The position numbers were made by a program, and so were the translations under genes. This document shows positions 19,549 to 27,535 of a DNA stretch of 64,000 nucleotides, one piece after another. This stretch comes from Rubinisphaera margarita (GTDB lineage Bacteria; Planctomycetota; Planctomycetia; Planctomycetales; Planctomycetaceae), in contig NZ_JAKFGB010000009.1 of the NCBI RefSeq assembly GCF_022267515.1, positions 868,001-932,000 on the forward strand, in the 5' to 3' direction. Position 1 is the stretch's first letter. Every line of letters begins with the position of its first letter. The notes beneath the pieces were generated by a model. The model had not been told where the DNA came from, did no database searches, and saw only the letters and a program-made list of their open reading frames with translations.

Positions 19549-19630
19549 TTCACGCAATGCCGCCAGGGCGCAACGAATAAGGATTGAACGAGAACTGAAA
19601 CTCTTAGCGGCTTCACGCCTTTGCGTGAGA
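19549..19630. repeat. ACGCAAAG-type repeat, inverted pair
   Basis: TTCACGCAATGCCGCCAGGGCGCAA at 19549-19574 and CTTCACGCCTTTGCGTGAGA at 19611-19630 face each other with ~35 bases between. They occupy most of the gap between hisS and the YkgJ-like gene. Confidence 0.6.
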
Positions 19631-19634
19631 TGTC

Positions 19635-20066
19635 CTAACTCACGATCGGCAGTTCGGTCCGTGCCGGTTTTCGTTTCGGTTTCTTCTGCGGGTAGACCGC
19701 TTCGATGTATTCCCACATCTGCTCGGGGGATTCGAACAGCTGGTCGTAGCAGCCGTCGCCGTCGTATTCGCAATTGTCGGTCGAGTAATCGCGGCAGATC
19801 TGCGGACGGGTTTCGTAGATGCCGCAAAGGTTGTCCGACCGGAGTTTCCGGCAGACGGTGTGCACCATCAGAAACCAGGTTCCCTCATCGACGAAGATCG
19901 AGACATCCTCGTGGAGCAGATACCAGCGGATATTCTCGAGCTCTTCCCGACTGTCGGGGGTGTCGATCGGCAGGGCGAAATAGCGGCAGCACTTGGCCGT
20001 GCAGTGATCACAGAGGAATTCGCCCGGCTTCAGGTCGGCTCGCGTGACTCGTTTTGTTGCTGTCAT
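19635..20066 (-). CDS. YkgJ-type cysteine-cluster protein
   Basis: 143 residues from ATG 20066. The motif CDHCTAKCC near residue 19, with later cysteines in VCRKL, LCGIYETRPQICRDY and NCEYDGDGCYD, is the pattern of YkgJ/CxxCxxCC proteins, thought to bind zinc or an iron-sulfur cluster. The phrase CGIYETRPQICRDY is the best-conserved block of that family. No signal peptide; the C-terminus is basic (KKPKRKPAR). It is transcribed in the same direction as hisS but separated from it by a repeat. The family is confident, function unknown. Confidence 0.85.
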   Translation of the reverse strand: MTATKRVTRADLKPGEFLCDHCTAKCCRYFALPIDTPDSREELENIRWYLLHEDVSIFVDEGTWFLMVHTVCRKLRSDNLCGIYETRPQICRDYSTDNCEYDGDGCYDQLFESPEQMWEYIEAVYPQKKPKRKPARTELPIVS

Positions 20067-20454
20067 GGACAGATCTCTCGCAAAAAGGTTCCGGGCCATG
20101 TTTTAACCGAACGGGAAAAGGCTCACAACTGCCTGCGAGCCATGGGCGGGTCCGATCGCTGAGCTTTCCGGGTCTTCCGGTGGTGGGACGACGAAATACT
20201 GCGCCAGACCAGGGCGTGTGACCGCACTAATCGTCGTAACTGGCAGGCTTTGACAGGCTTTCATGTTGACCATCGATTTTCTGCTTCCGTATCATACCTC
20301 TTGATGCTGACATTAGATATGAGGCGGTCTTTGCCGATACTTTGTCTGGTCCCGGTCCGACCGCAGGCAGCGGTCTGTCGCGGCCGCGCTGCTTTCTCAC
20401 GACGTTTCGATCCCCTGTCGACCATCGAGCCGCAACGAGTTCGAGAGTTCCGAT
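20067..20454. other. Divergent intergenic region
   Basis: It separates the minus-strand YkgJ-like gene from the plus-strand coiled-coil gene. It contains the sigma70-like promoter at 20266-20295; a minus-strand open frame crossing it and the next gene is rejected as antisense. No repeats or terminators seen. Confidence 0.5.
20266..20295 (+). promoter_or_regulatory. Putative sigma70-type promoter for the coiled-coil gene
   Basis: TTGACC at 20266-20271, an 18-base spacer and TATCAT at 20290-20295. It would give a 5' leader of about 150 bases before ATG 20455. Confidence 0.45.
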
Positions 20455-21357
20455 ATGCACCTGACTGGTAAAATCTTTGCGTTCCTGACCCTGTGTCTGG
20501 CGATCGCTGCGATCATTCTGACCGCACAGACGCTCGACAAGCAGAACGAGTGGAATCAGCGTGTCGAGAAGGCGCGCAAAGCCTACGAAGAATCGGCCGC
20601 CAAGCTGCCGGATGTCGAAGCCAAAGAAACGCAGCTCGAAGACGAATTGGCTCTGCTGCGTCTCGACTGGGGTCGCCACTGGGATGACGTCGAAGTCGCC
20701 CCCGGCACGAACATCGCACGAGGGCTGATCAATATCGGGATCGGTCGGAATCAGAACCTTTCGATGCAGACCGAACAGGGCGAGCAGTTTCCGCTGATGT
20801 ACGCGTTCCAGGAGCTTCCGGATGGCCGGATGAGCTATGTGGGCGAGTTCCGCGTCACCCAGGTCGACGTGAACCGGGCCGCTCTGCAACTGGCCCGACA
20901 GCCGCGTGAAGGCGAGACCGAGACGTGGAATTTCAACACCAAGTGGCGGATTCACGATCAGATCCCGCCGGCCAAACGTCAGGCGGTGGGGGATCTGCTG
21001 CTTCGCATGACGACAATGGAACAGCGTCTGGCGGATCGTCGTCAGTTCCTGGCATTTCAGCAACAGAGTGTAGTTGCCGCCAGGACCGCTCTTGAACAGA
21101 GGATGAAAGAGCTCGAAGGAAACCCGAATGCTCCGCAGGGAGCTCCGGATGAATATCGCATCGGCCTGCTGGCCACGCTGGACGCCGCCGAGGAACAGCG
21201 AAATGCCGCTTTGTCCGACATTCAGCAGCTCCGCAAGCAGCTCGCAGATTTGAATTCCCGCTTCGAACAGCTGCTGGCCACCAACGCCGAGCTGGAGCGA
21301 AAGTTGGGCACGACATCGAGCACCGCAGCTGCTCCGCAGGATGCCGCCAGTAACTGA
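20455..21357 (+). CDS. Membrane-anchored coiled-coil protein
   Basis: 300 residues with an N-terminal anchor (IFAFLTLCLAIAAIILTAQTL) and then a predicted extracytoplasmic body. Residues ~30-65 and ~180-285 are heptad-like coiled coil (EKARKAYEESAAKL; ALSDIQQLRKQLADLNSRFEQL). Between them lies a globular region with beta strands (LINIGIGRNQNLSMQTEQG, GRMSYVGEFRVTQVDV). The last ~15 residues are Ser/Thr/Ala-rich. The architecture recalls planctomycete envelope proteins of unknown function; no enzymatic motif is visible. It is monocistronic and converges on the hydrolase gene at 21446. Confidence 0.7.
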   Translation: MHLTGKIFAFLTLCLAIAAIILTAQTLDKQNEWNQRVEKARKAYEESAAKLPDVEAKETQLEDELALLRLDWGRHWDDVEVAPGTNIARGLINIGIGRNQNLSMQTEQGEQFPLMYAFQELPDGRMSYVGEFRVTQVDVNRAALQLARQPREGETETWNFNTKWRIHDQIPPAKRQAVGDLLLRMTTMEQRLADRRQFLAFQQQSVVAARTALEQRMKELEGNPNAPQGAPDEYRIGLLATLDAAEEQRNAALSDIQQLRKQLADLNSRFEQLLATNAELERKLGTTSSTAAAPQDAASN

Positions 21358-21445
21358 GTCGCTGTCGCTTTCATCATCCGGCCCGGGCTTTCCCTGACGT
21401 GCGACGGATATCGCTGAAGGTCTTTGCGTCAGTCAGGGCCGACCA

Positions 21446-22756
21446 CTACGGGGCGGGGGCTTTCCCGTCGAGCCATTCAAGAGCTTTGCCTATGTGGCTG
21501 ACGCTGCCGCTTTGCCAGCCGTGGCCGCCGTCGTAGGTTTCAAGACGAACGCCGACGCCGGCGTTCTGCAACTGGTCGCGAGCTTTCTCGGCCATCCAGA
21601 ACGGACACACACGGTCGCTGGTGGAATGCAGCAGGTAGACCTTTCGGCCAGCAGCGTTTTCGAGTGGCGGTAGCTGATCCGGCTTAAAGACCGACATGGC
21701 GATCAGTGCTCCCGCCAGCGGGGAGTCCTTCTGCAGCAGCGAGGCATACACGGCTGGTCCGCTTGATGACCAGCAGACGGCGTAGACACGGGATTTGTCG
21801 ATGTCATGCCGCGAGGCGATGTCTTCGATTACGGCTTTCAAAGTGTCCTCCGTCGTCATCATCCGGTCGATGGAGGCTCTGGTCGGCCAGACGATCCACG
21901 ACGGAGCAAGCGGCTGCGCGACGATGAACTTGCCGTGGAGAACGGTATCGCTGATGAAACGAACAAAGGGGTGAAAGTCCGCCGAACCATCGCCGCCCGG
22001 CATCACAATGACCAGTGGGTGTCCATCCTCGGGCTTCTCGGTTCCCTCGTCGGTCGGAATGAGCAGATACCGGGATGGTTCCCCGGAGTCGGTGGCCACT
22101 TCGAACTCGACCGGTTGCTCGTCGGAACTGCCTTGATCTTTCATCGATTTGTCGGTGCCAGCCGAGTCCGTCGGCGACTTGGACGGAACTTCATCGGCAT
22201 AACGGACTTCGACTTCATCGAACCAGACCTGCCCCGGGCCGTACATCTGCAGCCCGACAATAATCTCGGCGGCGTCTTTCGGGATCGCGACCGTGCCTTC
22301 GTAGAGTTTCCAGTCGTGTGTGATCGGTTCTTCAGGCGAGTCGGGAATGAGATAGGTCACCCATGCATGGCCCAGATCGTTCTTTCCGGCACCGCGAAAG
22401 GTGAAATCGAGGACGACCTTGGTGACGTTCTCCGCTTTCACCTGCGCGGAAAGCTGCACGGCCGGGGCGTCGCCGGTGTGATCGAGACGTCGCCACCAGG
22501 CGGCGATCGGGAAGTAGCGTTGAGCCGTCTTGCGAATGCTCAGGCTACGATTGCCATCGGACGCAGCGTTCCGGTCGTAGATGTACTCCACACCGTTCAG
22601 GTTCGCTCCCTGCTCCCAGCCCACGGGAACTGTGTCTCCGGTTTCCAGGCTGTCTGACAGCAGTGGCTCATGTGGCTCGTCGGCGATCGCGGTTCCGCCC
22701 AGGGTTGCGATCAAAGAGGCCAGTACAACCCGATGCAAAGAATCGACCAGCGTCAT
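21446..22756 (-). CDS. Secreted two-domain protein: beta-sandwich plus alpha/beta hydrolase
   Basis: 436 residues from ATG 22756, which has a good GAAGGAG ribosome binding site and a signal peptide (VVLASLIATLGGTAIADE). Residues ~30-190 look like a carbohydrate-binding beta-sandwich (SLETGDTVPVGWEQGANLNG ... GLQMYGPGQVWFDEVEVRY). The C-terminal ~210 residues are a dienelactone-hydrolase/PHB-depolymerase-like fold, with GDG after VIVMPG, nucleophile region CWSSSGPAVYAS, Asp in HSTSDRVCPF and His in YDGGHGWQ. It probably acts on an ester in an extracellular polysaccharide. Monocistronic; substrate unknown. Confidence 0.8.
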   Translation of the reverse strand: MTLVDSLHRVVLASLIATLGGTAIADEPHEPLLSDSLETGDTVPVGWEQGANLNGVEYIYDRNAASDGNRSLSIRKTAQRYFPIAAWWRRLDHTGDAPAVQLSAQVKAENVTKVVLDFTFRGAGKNDLGHAWVTYLIPDSPEEPITHDWKLYEGTVAIPKDAAEIIVGLQMYGPGQVWFDEVEVRYADEVPSKSPTDSAGTDKSMKDQGSSDEQPVEFEVATDSGEPSRYLLIPTDEGTEKPEDGHPLVIVMPGGDGSADFHPFVRFISDTVLHGKFIVAQPLAPSWIVWPTRASIDRMMTTEDTLKAVIEDIASRHDIDKSRVYAVCWSSSGPAVYASLLQKDSPLAGALIAMSVFKPDQLPPLENAAGRKVYLLHSTSDRVCPFWMAEKARDQLQNAGVGVRLETYDGGHGWQSGSVSHIGKALEWLDGKAPAP

Positions 22757-23142
22757 CGTTTCTCCTTCAAAAACCAGACAGTGTTCATTCGAGCATATCC
22801 ATCGGACATTACCACAGCACGGGAGAAGTGTCACGCCGTGGTGTTTCGGCACGGCCGATTCCCCTGCGTTTCCGTCGCACCTCAGGGGTGGCATCACGCT
22901 CGAAAAATGGTGCGAACGGGAAACATTTTGTGGACTGATGTTTCCCCAATGCAACAGACCGCGAACAGGTCGACTGGGGTCGAGGAGGAAATCTGACAGG
23001 ACGCAACTCACGGATTTCAAGGCGTTTAGGGCGATCAATTTCAAATGTTTACACCGAACCTGAACACGTTGGCCCGTCCGTTGCGTTTCCCCTGCATCTC
23101 GACAGACACCTGTTATGACCACGCTGATGCACTGGGAGAGAC
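22757..23142. other. Divergent intergenic region
   Basis: It separates the minus-strand hydrolase from the plus-strand STAS-like gene and must contain both promoters, but no convincing -35/-10 pair was found. Open frames here are antisense or off-frame extensions. No repeats recognised. Confidence 0.4.
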
Positions 23143-23598
23143 ATGCCACGCAAGAAACGTCAACGGATCAGTCTTCACGAGCACGGCAGCACCATCATTC
23201 TGGATATGGGGCCGATTGAGATCTGGGACGGAGCCGATCTGGCTCTCCTCCGGGAAACCGTCTGCCAGCTGGTGGAAGGAGATCAGCGGAAGTCGCTGTC
23301 CTTCGCGATGCAACACGTGAAATATGTTCCGAGCGGGTTCTTCGGAATGCTGCTGGACTGCTTCGACAAGAAAGTGGAGATTCTGCTGCTGTCCCCGAAC
23401 GACCATGTCAAAGGGATGCTGTGGTTCCAGCGGTTCTTCTCGGATCGTGGCGGCGAGATCTACCATCTGCATTCCGGGCCAGCCGAGGAGATTCCTCACG
23501 ACCGCCCGCTGCCGTGGACGTCGGAAGAAGATCAGATTACCTGGGATGCCAATGAGACCAAGCGGCCACGCTCCACAGCGTCGCTGCACCGAACCTGA
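23143..23598 (+). CDS. STAS-like domain protein
   Basis: 151 residues, cytoplasmic. GGGAGAGAC before the ATG supports the start. Residues ~10-110 follow the STAS (anti-sigma factor antagonist) order of strands and helices: ISLHEHGSTIILDMGPIEI, then WDGADLALLRETVCQLVEGD, KSLSFAMQHVKYVPSGFFGML and KKVEILLLSPNDHVKGMLWF. The usual phosphorylated Ser/Thr of STAS domains would fall in YVPSGFFG (Ser present). A Pro/Arg-rich tail of ~40 residues follows. No kinase or phosphatase gene is nearby. It is followed by a hairpin terminator. Confidence 0.6.
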   Translation: MPRKKRQRISLHEHGSTIILDMGPIEIWDGADLALLRETVCQLVEGDQRKSLSFAMQHVKYVPSGFFGMLLDCFDKKVEILLLSPNDHVKGMLWFQRFFSDRGGEIYHLHSGPAEEIPHDRPLPWTSEEDQITWDANETKRPRSTASLHRT

Positions 23599-23634
23599 TC
23601 CTGCAGAACTGGTACACTTCTGCCAGTCGCATTA

Positions 23635-23675
23635 TGATCGGACGAGCATTTTGTTCGCCCGATCATCTTCTTTTT
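23635..23675 (+). terminator. Rho-independent terminator after the STAS-like gene
   Basis: TGATCGGACGA pairs with TTCGCCCGATCA around a short loop, followed by TCTTCTTTTT. It stops 13 bases before the next gene's ATG at 23689, so that gene may have no promoter of its own other than within the hairpin region. Confidence 0.75.
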
Positions 23676-23688
23676 GCGGCCTCTGATT

Positions 23689-24261
23689 ATGCCCGAGTAT
23701 CTCCGTTCGCCCCAGCTGGCCCGTGCTTCCGAATGCCTGGTGATCGCCGTCGATCTTCAGGAGAAACTGCTGGCCGGAATGTCCGATCGGGAGGACCTGC
23801 TGGCCCGCTGTCGCCTGTTATTGCGGGGGGCCCGGGAACTGGAGATTCCAGTTCTGGCCACGGAACAATATCCGCAGGGACTCGGCTCGACAGAGCCCTC
23901 GATTGCCGAACTGATTCCCCACGCCGCAGCCAAGAAACGGTTCAGCAGTGTCGAAACTCTCGATCTTCCTTGTGCCGGCGAGCGGGACGACGATCGCTTT
24001 CGGGTCATCGTCCTCGGCATCGAAGCGCATGTCTGCATTCTGCAGACGGTCTTTGATCTGCAGTCGCTCGGCTATGAAATCCTCATTCCGGTCGATGCGG
24101 TCACGAGCCGAAACGCCATCGATCGTCAGACGGCTCTGCAGCGGATGCAGTCCATGGGAGTGACTCTGACTACCGTGGAAACGCTTTTGTTCGAGTGCTG
24201 CGAAACCGCCGAACACCCCCGCTTCAAAACGGTCAGCCGCATGATTACGGGCCGGGAGTAG
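23689..24261 (+). CDS. Isochorismatase-family hydrolase
   Basis: 190 residues. ATG 23689 is preferred to a TTG five codons earlier. The cysteine-hydrolase pattern is present: Asp in CLVIAVDLQEKLL (catalytic Asp), Lys in AAKKRFSS and Cys in VLGIEAHVCILQTVFDL (nucleophile). These correspond to the D-K-C triad of the YcaC/isochorismatase superfamily, whose members hydrolyse amides or enol ethers. The closest relatives are probably the YcaC-like proteins. The family is confident, the substrate is not. It converges on asnS, 62 bases away. Confidence 0.85.
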   Translation: MPEYLRSPQLARASECLVIAVDLQEKLLAGMSDREDLLARCRLLLRGARELEIPVLATEQYPQGLGSTEPSIAELIPHAAAKKRFSSVETLDLPCAGERDDDRFRVIVLGIEAHVCILQTVFDLQSLGYEILIPVDAVTSRNAIDRQTALQRMQSMGVTLTTVETLLFECCETAEHPRFKTVSRMITGRE

Positions 24262-24323
24262 GCTGCGGGAGTTGTTCAGGAATCGGTGGATGGCTGGTTG
24301 TGTCAGCTCATCCTGCGGCCCGC

Positions 24324-25709
24324 TTAAAACTCCGCGTTCTTCGGCGTTCTCGGGAACGGGATGCAGTCGCGGATGTTCTGCATGCCGGTCAGCAGTTGAA
24401 TCAGGCGTTCGAAGCCGAGACCGAAACCGGCGTGGGGCACTGTGCCGAAGCGGCGGAGGTCGAGATACCACCAGTAGTCTTCGGGATCCAGGTGGCATTC
24501 CTTCATGCGGGCTTCGAGGACATCGAGTCGTTCTTCCCGCTGGCTGCCGCCGATGATCTCGCCGATTCGCGGCACCAGCACATCCATCGCCCGGACGGTT
24601 TTGCCATCCTCGTTGCACCGCATGTAGAACGGTTTGATTGTCCGCGGGTAATCGAACAGGATGATCGGCTTCTTGAAGTGCTCTTCGGTCAGATAGCGTT
24701 CATGCTCCGACTGCAGATCGTGTCCCCACTGAACCGGGAACTCCCATTTGCGGTCGGCCTTTTCGAGGATCTCCACGGCGGTGGTGTAAGGAATTCGTTC
24801 GAAGTCGTGATCGACGATGTTCTTCAGCGTTTCGAGAACGGTCTTTTCGATTCGCTGATTGAAGAAGTCCATGTCCTCGGCACAGGTTTCGAGCACGTGA
24901 GAGATCACGTACTTGATGAACTCCTCGGCCAGTTCCATGTTGGCCTGCAGATCGAAGAAGGGAATCTCCGGCTCGACCATCCAGAACTCAGCAAGGTGCC
25001 GCGTCGTGTTCGAGTTCTCGGCTCGGAAAGTCGGCCCGAATGTGTAGCAGGGGCCGGTGGACGTCGCATAGATCTCGGCTTCGAGCTGGCCGCTCACCGT
25101 GAGAGACGCCGCCTTGCCGAAGAAGTCCTGAGCGTAATCGATCTCAGTTTGAATCTGTGCGATGCGGGCGAGGTCGAGTGTCGTCACCCGGAACATCTGA
25201 CCGGCGCCTTCACAGTCGCTGGTCGTGATGATCGGCGTGTGCACGTACAGAAAATGCCGACTCTGGAAGAAGTTGTGAATCGCAGCCGAGGCCGCATTGC
25301 GGACGCGGGCAATCGCCCCGAACGTGTTCGATCGCGGACGAAGATGGGCGATCTCACGGAGATACTCGAATGTGTGCCGCTTCTTCTGCAGCGGATACGT
25401 TTCCGGATCGGCCGAGCCGAGGACGACGATCTTCGTCGCGTGCAGTTCGACCCGCTGTCCCTTGCCGGGCGATTCCTTGAGCTCGCCGGTCACTTCGAGC
25501 GAAGCCCCGGTCGTGATGTGCTTCTGCTGGTCTTCGAAGCCTTCGGTGGTCCCTTCGACGATGATCTGCAGGTTGCCCAGGCAGCTGCCATCGTTGAGTT
25601 CAATGAAGGACAACCCCTGCTTGGAATCGCGGCGGGTGCGGACCCAGCCGTGCAGCGTGAGAGTCTGTCCCGGTTCGAGGACATCGCGAACGTCTTTAAT
25701 GCGGGCCAC
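24324..25709 (-). CDS. asnS: Asparagine--tRNA ligase
   Basis: A 461-residue class IIb synthetase that charges tRNA-Asn. The N-terminal OB-fold anticodon domain is visible (GWVRTRRDSKQGLSFIELND), followed by the catalytic domain with motif 2 area TFRAENSNTTRHLAEFWMVEPE, the asparagine-specific IILFDYPRTIKPFYMR and motif 3 GFGLGFERLIQLLTGMQNIRD. The ending PFPRTPKNAEF is typical of AsnRS and rules out AspRS and LysRS. Length fits. It lies downstream of tatD (104 bases) and may share its transcript. Confidence 0.95.
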   Translation of the reverse strand: MARIKDVRDVLEPGQTLTLHGWVRTRRDSKQGLSFIELNDGSCLGNLQIIVEGTTEGFEDQQKHITTGASLEVTGELKESPGKGQRVELHATKIVVLGSADPETYPLQKKRHTFEYLREIAHLRPRSNTFGAIARVRNAASAAIHNFFQSRHFLYVHTPIITTSDCEGAGQMFRVTTLDLARIAQIQTEIDYAQDFFGKAASLTVSGQLEAEIYATSTGPCYTFGPTFRAENSNTTRHLAEFWMVEPEIPFFDLQANMELAEEFIKYVISHVLETCAEDMDFFNQRIEKTVLETLKNIVDHDFERIPYTTAVEILEKADRKWEFPVQWGHDLQSEHERYLTEEHFKKPIILFDYPRTIKPFYMRCNEDGKTVRAMDVLVPRIGEIIGGSQREERLDVLEARMKECHLDPEDYWWYLDLRRFGTVPHAGFGLGFERLIQLLTGMQNIRDCIPFPRTPKNAEF

Positions 25710-25813
25710 AATCTTCCTCCGTGTCTTCGTTTTCCGCCGTGCGGGTCAACTTCCGTGGAACTCCCCCGGCTTCTCGTGCGAAACCTCAGATGCAGGTGGT
25801 TCACACGCAGCCG

Positions 25814-26602
25814 TTACCCTTCGATCTTCAAAAACCGGCGGGCGTTGTTCGTGGTCAGTTCACACACGTCGTTATAGCTGACGCCCAGAGTTTCTGCGAG
25901 TACTTCCGCGGTGTGCTTCACGTAAGCCGGCTGGTTTCGCTTGCCGCGATACGGCATCGGAGCCAGATAGGGAGCATCCGTTTCGACGAGCAGCCGATCG
26001 TGAGGCACGGTGGCCGCCAGTTCCCGCAGTTCGATGTTCCGCTTGAAGGTCAGCATCCCGGAGAACGAAATCATCATGCCCCAGTCGAGGCAGCGGCGAG
26101 CCGTCTCGGCGGAACCGCAGAAGGAGTGCATCACTCCGTTGAGCGGCCCCTGCTTCGCGTCTTCTTCGAGGACGACCAGCACGTCTTCTTCGGCGTCGCG
26201 ACAATGAACAATGAACGGCTTGCCAAGCGCCCGGCTCAGTTCGAGATGCCGGCGGAAATAGTCGATCTGGTCTTCGATCGGCGTTTCTTTCCAGTATCGG
26301 TCGAGACCGGTTTCTCCGACCGCTTTCACAAGATCGTCTTCGGCCAGCTTCGTAATCTGGTCCCAGTCCGACGGCCCGACCTGACTGACGTAATTCGGAT
26401 GAATTCCGACCGCGGCATAGATCTCCGTGTGCTTCCGGGCCAGTTCAATGGACGCCCTGCTGCTTTCAACCGTGGTGCCGATCGTGAGTACGCCGATAAC
26501 GCCATTCTCGCGGCAGTTGCCGAGAAGCTGCTCGAGTTCGCCAGCGAGGGACGGCTCGTCGAAATGGGCGTGACTGTCGATAAGTGGCGGAGGAGCTTGC
26601 AT
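25814..26602 (-). CDS. tatD: TatD-family metal-dependent DNase/hydrolase
   Basis: 262 residues. TatD amidohydrolase-fold landmarks are complete: IDSHAHFDEP (first metal pair), VGIHPNYV, VGETGLDRYW (Glu ligand), FIVHCRDAEEDVL, GVMHSFCGSAETARRCLDWG and LLVETDAPYLAPMPYRGKRN. Members act as 3'-5' exonucleases or D-aminoacyl-tRNA/RNA-repair enzymes in the cytoplasm. The ATG at 26602 opens MQAPPPLIDSHAHF; no clear ribosome binding site. It sits between a small membrane gene and asnS on the same strand and may be in one operon with them. Confidence 0.93.
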   Translation of the reverse strand: MQAPPPLIDSHAHFDEPSLAGELEQLLGNCRENGVIGVLTIGTTVESSRASIELARKHTEIYAAVGIHPNYVSQVGPSDWDQITKLAEDDLVKAVGETGLDRYWKETPIEDQIDYFRRHLELSRALGKPFIVHCRDAEEDVLVVLEEDAKQGPLNGVMHSFCGSAETARRCLDWGMMISFSGMLTFKRNIELRELAATVPHDRLLVETDAPYLAPMPYRGKRNQPAYVKHTAEVLAETLGVSYNDVCELTTNNARRFLKIEG

Positions 26603-26714
26603 GGCGGATGGCCGAGGAAGAGAAAGCTGGCGGTCGGGCGAGGATGGTTGAACGTTCGAACGGAAGCGTAGTCAACGGCTCCGGGGGTCGCAATGGCTCG
26701 CGATTCGGCGGGAC

Positions 26715-26987
26715 TCACCCGAACAGTAATTCTCTCCACCAGTCGCGGAGAATGCTTCGCAGGATGCGAAGGAACAGCCAGTTCTCCGAGATCTTGATCA
26801 CCGGGTAATAGAACAGCTGATAGAACGCAGCCGGAAAAGTCCACCGGCTCTGACTCACCACCGCCCGTGCGACCGGCTCGGACAACACGTAAATCGCCAG
26901 CGTCAGCACGCCATAAAAGAAGCGAAGCGGAAGGTCGTCCGCCCAACTGCGATGTTCCGGTTCGTGAGCTGCATGGGCCGTTGTCAT
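26715..26987 (-). CDS. Small membrane protein, unknown function
   Basis: 90 residues from ATG 26987; the frame is open further upstream but without signal character. One strong hydrophobic segment (LRFFYGVLTLAIYVLSEPVARAV) is followed by an amphipathic, aromatic stretch (AAFYQLFYYPVIKI) and a C-terminus rich in Arg/Trp (LRSILRDWWRELLFG). The N-terminal 20 residues are His/Ala/Glu-rich. No family recognised. It is upstream of tatD with a 112-base gap, same strand. Confidence 0.5.
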   Translation of the reverse strand: MTTAHAAHEPEHRSWADDLPLRFFYGVLTLAIYVLSEPVARAVVSQSRWTFPAAFYQLFYYPVIKISENWLFLRILRSILRDWWRELLFG

Positions 26988-27216
26988 CGCTGCCACTCTC
27001 GACCAGGGCGTGCCAGTAGGAATCAAAGCGGACTGGATACCTCCGCCTGCTGGTGCTGATCCCACGGTGAGACCGCGTCCACAGGCACCTTTATCTTACC
27101 ACGGTCGGAACGCGGTGCGTACCCGGAGAATGTCGCGAACATGACGGACGAGGAGCAGGAGTCCCCGGAGTGATCGAGGCAGTGGCAGTCACCTGCAATG
27201 ACCGCACCGCGCACAG

Positions 27217-27248
27217 AAAAAGCCTCTGGAAAAATCCAGAGGCTTTTT
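27217..27248 (-). terminator. Terminator of the tRNA-Asp gene
   Basis: A perfect 14-base stem (AAAAAGCCTCTGGA / TCCAGAGGCTTTTT) with an AAAA loop. On the minus strand the stem ends in a five-T run plus CTG. It lies 25 bases beyond the 3' end of the tRNA. Confidence 0.9.
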
Positions 27249-27270
27249 GAAAAAAGTCACCAGGTGACCT

Positions 27271-27348
<78 letters not shown>

Positions 27349-27362
27349 GTGGCAACGAACGC

Positions 27363-27390
27363 ATCTTAGCTGATCGTCGTAGGTAGTCAA
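27363..27390 (-). promoter_or_regulatory. Promoter of tRNA-Asp
   Basis: On the minus strand TTGACT (27385-27390), a 16-base spacer and TAAGAT (27363-27368). The predicted start lies about 10 bases before the tRNA's first base. Confidence 0.7.
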
Positions 27391-27535
27391 TTAAGTCGGC
27401 CAAATTTCGAATCGACTTGATTGATTTTCCTCAATCCGACACAGTAATCGCATCCTGCGACCTATCTCTCGTCGTCGCAATTCCCTCAACCGCAATCGCT
27501 TGCGAAGCGGAACTCCGTTTCGGGAGATCAGTGGC